Shown here: piece after piece, positions 23,105-34,439 of the stretch
How the letters are laid out: every line of letters starts with the position of its first letter
Position numbering within the stretch: position 1 is the stretch's first letter
Assembly (NCBI GenBank): GCA_030295235.1
Contig: AP026146.1
Span: 496,001 to 560,000 of the forward strand
Length of the DNA: 64,000 nucleotides
Direction: 5' to 3'
From: Fistulifera solaris
Taxonomy: Eukaryota; Bacillariophyta; Bacillariophyceae; Naviculales; Stauroneidaceae
Made by a program: the position numbers and the translations under genes
The notes under the pieces: generated by a model
The model's input: only the letters and a program-made list of their open reading frames with translations
What the model was told of the DNA's origin: nothing
The model's database searches: none

Positions 23105-23141
23105 ATGAACTAACTTTCATTTAACTTTAAGAAGACTGCGT

Positions 23142-26100
23142 TTACTTTGTAGCTGTACTCTGTTCTTCGTCTGCGTCACTGGACTCGTAGTAAATAACCT
23201 TCTTGGAAGAAGGCTCTAGAGCTGGGGAATCCTCGTCATCAGGACTCGCGTCTGCCATCATCTGGTTGTATTCATCCTCAATTTCGTCGGCGTTCCCACC
23301 CTGTCGATGATGCTCCAATACACTACGAATAAAGTGCATATTTCCGAGACCCTTCGCTGAGTCAGGTGACCCTAATGATTCCCTCCCTTTCGCATCACGC
23401 ATTCTTCTGTTTAAGATGGGGGTCATGAATTGTTGAGCTCGAGTTCGCATATTATCTAACTCTTGATGAACACGTGTCACATAAGCGTCGACGCCTAACC
23501 TATCTAGCTCGTCTTGGGTGTAGCCGAGTTGAGAGGTATCGTTAATAAAACCACTAATATCAGCCTCTTCGTCCTCGATAGCTTCAATTTGCTCCTCTTC
23601 GCTCAAATCTCCATCCATATCTTCATCTGAGTCGATGCCGGCTTCTTCGTCAAAAAACTTTCTAACAGCTCGTCTTCGGTCCATGTTGCTTCGACGATGC
23701 GCGTCATCATGATCCTCCTGTTTTTCTTTGCGACGCACGCCATTCGTAGGTGCGGTTGGCTCAGGTGCACAACGCAAATGATGAAATATGTTTCCGTCCA
23801 CGCGCTTGAGGGCCCCATCGCCCTTCCCACATGTGAGACAGAAGATAGCTTGATTGCGACGTCCTTTATGTCGGAAGTCACAGGGATCACATCTCCACTC
23901 GTCTTCGTCTCGAAAAGATGCTGGGATCGAATAGCAAGTTGTATGAACAGAAACATTACAAGCTTTGTTATGGCAGTAGCCGTCGCACAAAACGATTGGA
24001 TCCTCGTCAGGGGAATCACCAGACAAGCAAATTACGCAGACGATTTCATCTGTTGGCAACTTCGTACCAGAGACTTGGGGTTCCTGGGTGTTGGTGAGAT
24101 CGCGCAATGGTGGAGTATCTATCAGAGGATCTTGCGGGGATTGCATCTTGATTGAAGCATCATCAGCGCATTGAGTAGCATCAAAGATAGCTCGTCTTTT
24201 CCGATATTTATTTGCTTTCGCAAAAACTATTTCCTCGTCAGGTGTACCTAAATATTGTGCAATATCTTCGACGACTGATTTATCTTGTGCCTTCGATTCT
24301 TCACTAGGGGGGATCTTCGGGAGAGTGTTTCTCGACTGACTCATCTCCTTCACTTTGTGTAGCATCGAAAGTAGCCCGTCGTTTCCTGTATTTATTTTCT
24401 CTTGTAAAAATCAATAGCTCTTCAGGCGTAAGCGATCCATGCGCAGCATTCTCTACAACGGGTTGTTCTCTTACGTTCGGAGTTGGAACGGAGTGTTGCA
24501 ATGTCTTACTGGTTGGATTTCCCGATCGCTTACTTGTTCCAACAATTTGATCTGTAGAGGAAGCCGAGCAAGATGAAGCAGGTGATGGTAGACTAAATTC
24601 GGACTTTCTTGTAAAACGCTCAGGTGTAGAAGTTATAGTTTTCTTCGCCAAGTCACTGTTCATATCCCGATGTTCAGTGTCTTCGTTGCTACTCGATGAG
24701 CAATCAGACTGGCTGGGCAGAACAAACTCGTCCTCAGGCAGATTGAAGCCATCGTTGAGCTCCGCGATGTCGCTGGCCGAAGTTTGGTATTTGATCTGAA
24801 CAGTTGCTTGTTCGATCGGACTTCTTGGATCCCGATTTGAGGTATATTCTACGAATGTCCGTAAAGACGAACGCGCTGTCTCTTGATTTTCTCTTTGATT
24901 GTTCTCCTTTGCTGCCAAGTTCAGACCCCTTGTCACGATGTCATCACTCCCTTTTTGCAAAGGGCTGCGTTTTTTTGTCGCTGTCTCCAATGGCCTACAA
25001 AAATCCACATTTTGAGAGTGACCTTCTTCGAATTTTCCGCTTGTTGTAGTTGCCGGCACCATGATGTACTTGGTTGCTGTTGGGACAGACACATCCAAGG
25101 AGCCAACTCGTTTTACCGGATTGTTAGCAAAGCAAGGGTTCGACTCGAAAGTTTTCTGGGTTACGTGACCAGTAGGATCAGTAGCATGCACCGTATAGTT
25201 GGAGTTTTGCAGGGCGGTTCTCATAACACTTGCGTATGGGTTTCGTTTGATGTGATGTTGTGTTTTTGGGACGGTTGATATCGGAGGGTCAGGGCTGTTC
25301 TTCGGGTCTTGGAGTATTTTATTTTGACAACCAGATCCAGATATTTCAATATTTTCGAAAGCCCCTTGGTAAAGATTGTGTGAACTGAGCTTAGATCTTT
25401 CGGGACAACGCGATGGTGGCTTAAAATCATCTCGTTCGTGGTCTGAAGCCCAAGTATGCATTTTCGATTCATAAACATTGTCAAAATCCACGTGCGCATC
25501 CTCTTCAAGTATCTTCAGAGGAAAGGTCTTGTATTTAAAGTCAGATGTCAGCTTACTCGGCAGGGATCTACTCTTCTGTCCGCCGAAGTCGTCGGTACCG
25601 TGTATGCTCTCAAATCGATTCAGCATGAAAGTAGTTCTCCCCCTCGTATTATTTCGTTTGTCGTTGCGTGAAAATGACAATCTCCTTCCTGTAACAAACC
25701 TTCTTGACAGATCTCGGGGTATCCTTTCACATGTGGGACAATCTGGTACACTGGTTGCCAGCGTAAGCCCCGACACATATTCTTGTTGTGATGCTGAAAG
25801 CTTCCATTCTGAAGACATAACATTCTCCGTTTTGTCATCCAAGCTGGCGTCACGCCCTCTTTTCTTGGCTCCCTCGTGCCCTTCCACCTGCGAACTACGA
25901 AAAGAATTAGCCACGGCCATCTTCTTTTCGCAAACGACCGGCCTCATTGGAAAGAGGAGCTCGCCGACGTTGACCTTAAACTTGTTGCTTTTTTAGCGCG
26001 CGGGCCAGCGTCCCTACCGAGTGCTTCGAACTATCGTAAGATTTCTTTTCCTGACCTTCCGATACTAATACTACGACGCGTCCATCACGTTTTCTACCTG

Positions 26101-28118
26101 TTCTTCCTATACGCTGAATTGAACGTATAGCTGATCGAACGACATCGTAGTTAACTATCAAGTCAACTTCACCAATATCCAAACCTTGACGAAACAGTGA
26201 AAACAAGTTTTAGAACCGAAAGATAGATAAATGAATGAAAGAAAGGCTTCACCACATACCTTCTTCACCAATTGAGGTGCATACCAGTACGTTGAACACA
26301 TCGCTGCGAAACTGGCGAATGACTTCTTGCTGTTCCGCTTGGTTCATGCCCTGGAGCTGCCCTTCTGTTCCTTTCGTACGGTTACCTTGTCCAATAAAGT
26401 GCCTCGGTCGTATCAATGGCGAACATGTTTGCAGGGTAGAAACGATTTCCGATACCGAGTCACGAAATTGCGAAAAGACAATCGACCGAGATGACCTGCC
26501 AATCGCTCGGTCCCTTTCAAAGTGCTCTGTCAGGATTTCTCGCAATTTCATAAGCTTGGGATTGTTGGCAACTGCATCCTTTCCATTTTCGACAACATTC
26601 CATACTTTGAGAAACTCTTCGGACCGCAAAAGGGTGACATGGGACCCGTGTGCCGAGTACTGAGAAGCCGTTTCATAACGGAATGCACACACGCCAGTCC
26701 GTTGACATGAACCTTGGTGCGCAAGTCGCATAAGGTCGTCGCGATATGAAAGATACCGGAAAGGCTGGTATCCGGAAGACATTCCTGAATCTTTCTCAGC
26801 TGATGCGACGTGATGTACTGATAATCTAAATTTCCACTCAAGGCACCCCTAGCCCGCAGCCTATCTAACTGTAGCAACAACAGATCATTCAGCATCTTTT
26901 CGACATCTTTCGCGACGCTCACGTTTGGCACCAGGACTTCTTCAACAGCACGGTCATGAATGTATTTCGCAATGCTCGCATCATCTTCGGTCCGCGCCTC
27001 AATTTTACTGATTCGCAATACATCAATGACCGCTTGTATGTCTTTGATGGTTTTGCCAGGTGTGGCACTCAATCCGAGCAGCCGAAATTTGGCATTTGAT
27101 TCAAATAGACGATTGACAATGGTGACATAGGAGTGATTGCCCGTCGCTCGGTGTGCTTCGTCCAGCACAACGCACACAAAGTAGTCGGGGTTGCACCGCG
27201 ATGCTTCCAAATCAAATTGAATGGTTTGAGGAGTACAATAGAAAACTCGTTTTTCGTTCCACAATTCGGCCCTGCGACTAGCATTGATCTTCCCAGTGAG
27301 TACAGCGGTATCTGTTTCGGGGATTCCCATAATACTGAAACAGGCTTGGACTTGTTGGTTGACCAACGGCAAGGTGGGAGCCAGAAACAATATTTTTCCT
27401 CGGGGGAAGAAGCGATAATAGTTGTACATGACAACCGCCGCGATCAACGTTTTACCCAACCCCGTGGGAAGTGATACCAGTGTATTTTCATGAATGGCAG
27501 CGTCCGAGATCTCCAACTGATAATCTCGTTTCGGGAAGTCGTCGTCGACCGGGAAAATCCATTCTTTCGAAGATGACAGGTCCAAGGGAACGGGGCCCGG
27601 TGTAAAAGGAATGGGTTGCCGTTGCTGATTCGTTGGACGAGACAAATTGGTACGGGGCAGAAAAATTTGACAAATAGTGTTGTTATTCGGCGGCAGCTGC
27701 CTTGGCTCTCCCTCCGACAGAGTTTGCGTATCTGATACTTGCACTGAACGAGTACGATGACCGCTTGTTGCTGTTGCTTGAAGTACATTCTGTGTTCGAG
27801 AGTGCTGTTCAGGCTTTGACTGCTGTTTTGAATTCATGACTTGATTTGGTGCCTTTATTTTGGTAAAATAGGGATTGGAGATCACTTTATTGTTTTTCTG
27901 TGAAGCTGTCGGCGGGCGATTTTCAACATCATTCAAAACCGGAGCTCGAGCAAAAGAGGATTTGTTTGACATTCCTTGGGAATGGGAATCCCGTTTACGA
28001 AATCATGCATGTGCTTGGATGTAACCCTCAGCTGATGGCACATGGAACATCGTTCCCCGGGAGCATGATGCTGAAACGTGCAGTGAGCGCAAGTCCATCC
28101 AAGTGATCTCGACGACAT
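23142..28118 (-). CDS. FANCM: FANCM/Mph1-family DNA helicase with RanBP2 and PHD zinc fingers
   Basis: Superfamily 2 helicase/translocase that remodels forks and branched DNA. Exons 28118-26260 and 26184-23142 (intron 75 bp); about 1633 residues. A RanBP2-type finger lies at about 8-30 (WTCAHC..CSMC). Helicase motifs: LPTGLGKT (about 216-224), VVLDEAH (about 317-323), LSATPG, then the second RecA lobe with SIGEEGLDIGEVDLIV spliced across the intron, and QRIGRTGRKRDGRV. A long disordered region follows, then an extended PHD finger (about 1335-1430) with CVICLSGDSPDEDP, CDG, WRCDPC and further Cys/His pairs. Four shifts need correction: near 27980 (+1), 26650 (+1), 25990 (-1, A6 run) and 24310 (-1, C6 run). 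Each gives consensus or a plausible join. A separate PHD gene is unlikely, as the join is by one base within a continuous frame. Confidence 0.88.
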
Positions 28119-29087
28119 TCTTTCACCCTTCAAAGTCGAGTCGAAGGAGCAGGCGAGTTATGTAGCATCAATGAAATGCGATTTATGAGGACTACGCTTG
28201 TTAGATTATGAATGAATAAGACCTCCTCTTGTCGTCTCTGCAAAGCCTCTCGCATTTCACATTATCATGCTGCACAACAACTGTTTTGCCTCCACATCAT
28301 TTTTCTGGGTCCGTACAAAATATCGTTGCATCGCGCTCTAATCCATAAACGTGAAAACGTAGACCTCGGATCGTACCGGTACTACTTTTGTTTTGGAACG
28401 AAATTTAACTCGTAACTCTAAAAGAATCGTTGGTGGTGTGAAAGTTGGGCCAAACTCCTTTGGTTGGGCGTTGGTCGTTGAGCTCGCTACTTGGTACTTG
28501 GTACTGTGTACAAAGTACTGTGCACGGAGAATAATTCCTAATTATAATGCTCAATAAAATGAACCACTCTCTTCGAAGTTTTATTGTGATTTCCTACTAC
28601 GTAGTTTGGTATTTGATATTTGAAGATCTTGCATCTTGCATATAACTTTATTGCATCAATGCGGTTAGATATCTTATAAGGCAATTTGTAGTCTTGGCCA
28701 GTAATGTTTAATAATGTTTCGATCGACTATCGGAAAGCGAAGGAGCTTCTCTACATTGATCTTATAGTAAATTTCTTGTATCTTGTATAGAGAAAGAAGA
28801 ACTTAGAACTCTTGCGCCACAGTCCACAGTTAGAGTTGCACGCGGTGGATGACGCCGCACGTCGCTCAGCACAGCGGGCAACAAGCAAACCGCCTTGCAA
28901 AAATTGCACCTTCTTGCCTTCTTGCGGTTTCTTGGGGGCAAGATGCAAGATTATCGACGACCTCCATTTCTTGTGCTTGTACTTCCAGTGTGTTCACCCT
29001 AATCTTCTTCTTCTCTCTGTTCTCCAATCAATTTCACTATTTGTAATTTTTGTTTGCTTTAGCTTATATCAATCGCAAATTCTCAAT
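28119..29087. other. Divergent region between FANCM and PMS2
   Basis: 969 bp with no supported gene. Near 28490-28525 there is a cluster of GTAC-containing words (TTGGTAC, TGTACA, AGTACT). It should contain promoters for both repair genes. Confidence 0.5.
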
Positions 29088-32000
29088 ATGGAGAATCAGG
29101 GAGCTGGAATGATACGCCCCATCGCATCTGATGCTGTTCATAGAATAGTAGCTGGCCAAGCTGTTACGGATCTTGCTAGCTGTGTGAAGGAACTGGTCGA
29201 CAATGCATTAGATGCGGGAAGCAAAACCATCAACGGTGAGTGTTGCGAAAGAATTCGGAGCATTTATGTCTCAGAGTGGGTAATGAATTTTTCTCACTTG
29301 AAACATTGACTCAATCTCCATTATCCTTCTTATTCTTCGCTTTAGTGCGATTATTCAATCAAGGCATAGATATCGTTGAAGTCAGCGACGATGGTTGTGG
29401 AGTTCCTAGGTGTTCGAGGCCTCTTTTAGCGCTACCGCACGCGACCCATAAAATTCAGTCCATCGACGACTTGTACCATCGCGCCACACCGCTCACTCTG
29501 GGCTTTCGAGGAGAAGCCTTGTTTTGTCTCGCCAACTTGAGTGCTCGTTTGGTCATCGCCACACGAACAGCCGACGAAGAACTGGCACAAAAGATGGAGT
29601 TTGGTCGTGACGGAAGCTTGATTGTGGATTCGGTCGTGGAGATGCCCCGCAAAGTGGGGACCACGGTTGCCGTAGTCAAACTCTTTGAGACGGTACCCGT
29701 ACGGCAAGCCGATATGAAACGTCAAATACAGAACCAGAGAAGTCGGATGATGAGAATGATGGAAGCGTATGCTATTTTTTCGGTTGGAGTCTGTTTCAAC
29801 GTCATGGATATTGCTACAGACGGAAATGGGAGAGAAAGCCGTTTGTTGGCGACCACAATCAACAGCACTAGAATGGAAGAAACCATCACGGCAGTTCTGG
29901 GAATTCGTTTCATGACGAAACTGAGTCCCATTGATATTGATATGAATTCAGCTTTCGTGTCAGAGGAACCAACATTACATTCGGAAGCGCCACAGCCCAA
30001 ATGGGGTGTTAAAGGATTTGTTTCAACGGCATCTCCAGCTGGAAGCAGTGATAGTAACCGCAGCGACCGCTGTGTCCAGTATTATTGTATCAATGGACGG
30101 CCGGTCGAGTTACCGCAGATTTCGCGACTGATCAACGACATCTGGCGAAACACCTTTGGTCAGAACAAACGACCGTCTTGTATTTTGACGTTTACGCTAC
30201 CTTGCCACTCCTTTGATGTGAATGTTTCACCCGACAAACGTGAAGTTATATTTCCGGCGGAACAAAAACTTTGTGAACTAGTTCAAAAAAAAGTATCCAA
30301 GCTATGGGCGTCACAGACACACGGAAAATTTACACAGCAAATTATCGATTCGTCATGTTCTATTCATGACGCGAAGGAACAGATAGAGAAAAGACCCGAT
30401 GAGATACTAGGATCACCAGGAAGATTCAAAAGACGGCACGCATTTTCGCACGATTTCACAAAGGCCAAATTGCAACATGAATCGGAAGACCGTCGCCTGA
30501 GCCAAGAACTACATGCAAAGAGCCACGAGGTGGCCAGCCCGAATGACAATGTGGTCGATGATCAGGCGAACGCTGTTTCAGAATCTGCAGGCGAATCTGA
30601 ATCGGAACAAAGTCATTACAGGCATCATAAACGTCAACGAGCTGCCGGTAATTTGTTGGACGATACCACGCCATTACAAAATACCAAGTTGACCACTTCA
30701 CTTACGAACTCTGCCGTGACTCCATCACCGGCGAGTCAAAGTTTACCTAGTGATAACGACGAGGACCACTCGGATCCAGTAAATGATGGGAGTAAGCGGA
30801 CCTCGGCGGAACAGGCTGGCTGGAGGCGAATACAAAAATCGTTCAATTCTCAATCAGGTGGTGATATGGAAGTCGATATAGCGACTGCGACGAAGCGTCC
30901 TCGCCAATCTGTAGTAGTCGACCCCGATGAGAAACAAGGCAGATTGACAGAATTTGGTTTTGAGAATCTTGGATACAAAGCAGTCAAACGGGTTAGCTTT
31001 GACCAGTTGCGGAGGTCCCATGATGATGATGCAGCTACCGTTCAACAAGCAAGCACTTCTGTGGAAGCTACTTCACTTTACGGTACTCGCCGCGTGAGTG
31101 GCGAATCGACAGGATCGGTACCTCAATCGACTCGAGATAATGAGCACCACGATAATTTTACTTTGTCAGGTTCAAAATGGACTTCGCGTGTTATTAAATC
31201 GGAATCATCCAGCGCTGTCACTGGGTCTCAAAGCACTCTGGAACAGTCCTTTGACTGTGATTCGCAGGATGAGTCTAAATCAAACTCACCCGAAGTGATA
31301 TGGAAATCGTTTCCAAGTACGGAATCTGTCATTGCTTCCTTCCAGCAATATAACACGGTGGTAGAGGAACGAAGTAAGAGACTGCGAGATACGATTCGCG
31401 GCGTTGCACCAACAAGCACCGACAACGACAACCCCAAGCGTCCCTCTGATGCGACAACCATTGGTCTTTCCAAGGAAGATCTTGGGAAGAATATGACGAT
31501 TATTGGGCAATACAATATGGGCTTCATCCTCGCGCACACGCCCGATTATCATTTGTGGATCCTCGATCAGCATGCTTGTGACGAGAAATACAATTTCGAG
31601 AGACTTTGCGTCGAAACCAAAATACACGAACAGCGTCTCATGGCACCATTACCGATTGAACTGTCACCGACAGAAGAGACATGTGTGATGGACAACATGG
31701 AAATATTTGAGAAGAACGGATTCCGTTTTCAAATAGATGAGACAAAACCTCCCCGCCATCGCCTGGCTTTAACAGCCTTACCGCACAGTGGCGCCGCTGA
31801 TGGCAGAAAGGCGGTCCAATTTGGAAAAGAAGATGTTGTTGCCTTGTGCGAGGTATTGGGAGTAGACGATTCCTTGTCGTCGTATGATGCTCCGTCTGGC
31901 TGCGGAACCGGTGCCGACGGTTCGGGTATGTACGGTAACAACGCTGTCCGACGTTACACTCGTTTTGAGAGGAACGACTCGACATCCCGAATAATTGCAC

Positions 32001-32251
32001 GTCTTCCCAAAGCCATAGCCATGTTCGCTAGCCGAGCTTGCCGTGGAAGCATAATGATTGGGCAAGCTCTCAATGAAACCGAAATGAAGCGCATCACGAC
32101 ACGACTCGGTGACTTGGAGCACCCCTGGCAGTGCCCCCACGGGCGATCTACAATTCATCATATTGGGAATCTGGCACAAACTTTGCTCGACGATGAGCAA
32201 AGGATCCACGAGTATAGATCAGCAACTGGTCTTGGTTCCGGCCGAACTTGA
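29088..32251 (+). CDS. PMS2: PMS2-type MutL mismatch-repair endonuclease
   Basis: Partner of MLH1 in MutL-alpha; nicks the new strand during mismatch repair. Exons 29088-29235 and 29346-32251 (intron 110 bp, joined AAC G|TG), 1017 residues, no shift. The GHKL ATPase is N-terminal: VKELVDNALDAGS, VSDDGCGVP, FRGEAL, and GTTVAVVKLFETVPVR. A low-complexity linker spans about 365-750. The C-terminal endonuclease domain has DQHACDEKYNFE (the DQHA(X)2E(X)4E metal motif, about 788-799), SRACRGSIMIG and PWQCPHGR, the latter pair typical of PMS2 rather than PMS1 or MLH3. The linker is longer than in animals, and the endonuclease has an extra loop (about 895-925). Divergent with FANCM and convergent with a START gene. 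Confidence 0.93.
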
Positions 32252-32335
32252 AGCACTCCCAAGGAATGAATCACTGGGAAGTACACGCCTCGAAGAAAAC
32301 CTAGAAATTCACTTTATGCTATAAAAAGTATATTA

Positions 32336-32698
32336 GACTCGCCTTTTTGGTATCTTAGCTCTCTCTCGAAAACAATTTGCAGGAAGGTTTCTTGAGTTCA
32401 GTTGAGTGCTATGTGCTCCTATGCTTATTCTCTCGATTTCGTTTTTCTTGAAGAAGCGACTCGCCTTTTTGGTATCTTAGCTCTCTCGAAAACAATTTGC
32501 AGGAAGATTTCTTGAGTTCAGTTGAGTGCTATGTGCTCCTATGCTTATTCTCTCGATTTCGTTTTTCTTGAAGAAGCGACTCGCCTTTTTGGTATCTTAG
32601 CTCTCTCGAAAACAATTTGCAGGAAGATTTCTTGAGTTCAGTTGAGTGCTATGTGCTCCTATGCTTATTCTCTCGATTTCGTTTTTGTTGAAGAAGCG
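32336..32698. repeat. Triplicated 120-bp direct repeat at convergent gene ends
   Basis: Three head-to-tail copies begin at 32336, 32458 and 32578 (period 122, then 120 bp). Copy 1 differs by an extra CT and one A/G change; the last copy has a G for C near its end. The third copy overlaps the last codons and stop of the minus-strand START gene (ends 32649), so copies 1 and 2 are duplicates of that gene's tail and 3' flank. Confidence 0.95.
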
Positions 32699-33478
32699 CA
32701 TTCCTCATCCGAATCACACTTTGCGCACCCGTCTTTCCAATCGTTTTGACGTACAACCACATGGGAATAAATCCACCGGTCCCATCTTCCGCAGAATCAT
32801 TCAAATCAATCCGACACATGATAGTCAACTCCGTATGGGTGTTCTCTTGTAAAGGCTTGTAAAACGCAATGGAATCTTGGAAAGCACGTGTATATCCCGG
32901 TTGTCGTGGCACCAGATCCGTCTCGACCGAAACTGTCCCCGATACCCATGTTCCATCCGACAACGGTTCATCTTGCACGGACAAGAAGACCAGATCACGT
33001 TTTCCAAACGCCAAAAGTCGTTTGGTTCGTTTCCGACACAGAATCATCCGGACTTGGTCGTGTTGGTAGGCACCGTGCAGACTCACACCTTCATAAAACG
33101 GATCCATTTGGGGCATGGATGTATCCCAATTCGATATTGACAGAAAATTCCAGCATTCTTCGACCGGAACCGGAAAGATCCCTTTCATGCGAACGTAGGG
33201 ACAGGTGGGATCTTCGGGATGTTGCAGTAAACAAACTTCGACTCCTTCTTTTCGTGTAACAGTTTCCAGTCTCCTCTGAGAGCTTTCTTCTGATATTCGG
33301 ATTGAAGGTCGCGATACGCTTGATAGAGATCATGTGCGAGAATGGGAGACAACAATTCTTTGCCGCGTTGCGGTTTCACCGCAGCAGGATGATGATGATG
33401 ATGATTCGTTCGACACGATACGGCTCGGAAATGAACGAACGATATGCCGATAAGGAATAAGAAACGAAAGACTTTCAT
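32649..33478 (-). CDS. START-domain lipid-binding protein with signal peptide
   Basis: About 276 residues after adding one A in an A4 run near 33244. Residues 1-20 (MKVFRFLFLIGISF) are a signal peptide, followed by a His-run linker. The START domain (about 50-265) starts with a helix ending GDWKLLHEKEGVEV and continues with VRMKGIFPVPVEECWNFLS, the NWDTSMPQMD turn, and ends GGFIPMWLYVKTIGKTGAQSV, the START C-terminal helix pattern. Such domains bind a single lipid or sterol in a tunnel and often move it between membranes. The signal peptide suggests the secretory route or, with no clear -AF- motif, the ER rather than the plastid. The stop lies inside copy 3 of a tandem repeat. Confidence 0.8.
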
Positions 33479-34439
33479 GACAGTAATGAATTTATTGCTT
33501 ACTCGTCTGTACCTGCTATTTATTACGGAGTATTTGACAATTGACAGCTACGGTACCTGGTATGCTTTTTGTGGAAACAAATGCGATGAGCCCGCGCCCT
33601 CACTTCAAAAAAGCACTACAAGTATAATCTCGAAGTGTGGGACGAATGCCACCACGTCTGAACTTCAGTCACGTTCAAATTACGGAAAACGGAAAACGAT
33701 TGAGATGGCAGAGCACATAGGTCCGCAAGTGAAAGTAAGAATTGATAAATGAAGTATGAAGATGTTCAAGGTACCAGTAGTCGTTGCTAATAATATATAA
33801 AAACAATTTTTGCAAAGTACAACCATCTCGATTGTTTGGCTTCGAAAAGCTCGCGATCGTTGATTGCTCACTCACTATATTCGCTAAGTGTTGGCGACTT
33901 TTTCACCACGACTGGATTTGCAGTCACGGGTACTTGTATAAACAAAAAAGACGCAATAAATCACGTGCTCCTCCAACTTGGGAAGACGGACGTGGCTTGG
34001 TTCTTTACTAGGCTTCACCCAACAACAGGAAGTCGACAAACTACTCCAAAGGAGAATACTTTCACTCAACAACTATCATCATCATTCATTATATGTTCTG
34101 AAAAAAAAGCTCCCGATGACACAACAACATGAAATTCCTACACGGAGTTTAAATTGACTCATGACCATCCTAGCTCGTCTCTCACTCATGCGCATCGGTA
34201 CCCAGTCTTTAAGTAAAATTAATCGTTACATAGTCACACCCGTTCTCGACCGCGCACCTACCAGGTACAGAGTACTAGAGTACCGGTACCCGGTACTCTC
34301 TCGCCTCATCTTCTTCCAAGCGAATGAAACACAAACAAGCTTCAAATGACTACTTCGATCTCTTCTTATTAAAAGTAGAATAACTAAATATCTTTCAAGC
34401 AGCCGCAAGTTTAGAGACGAAAGGCGCTCGCTACACACG
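33479..34439. other. Divergent intergenic region with one hairpin
   Basis: 961 bp without a supported gene between the START gene and the LRR kinase. It contains a member of a hairpin family (listed separately at 33907) and GTAC-rich words near 34260-34300. Confidence 0.5.
33907..33928. repeat. Short hairpin element, degenerate copy
   Basis: Arms CACGACTG and CAGTCACG around GATTTG; only the inner five pairs are perfect. On the minus strand it reads CGTGACTG..CAGTCGTGGTG, close to the copies at 45977 and 63878. Confidence 0.55.

Noticed and set aside
34260-34300. GGTACC/TACCGGTA-rich words, also near 28500, 43605, 45840 and 57520
   Set aside because: Recurrent in intergenic DNA here, but short, variable and palindromic; they could be compositional. 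Noted, not scored.
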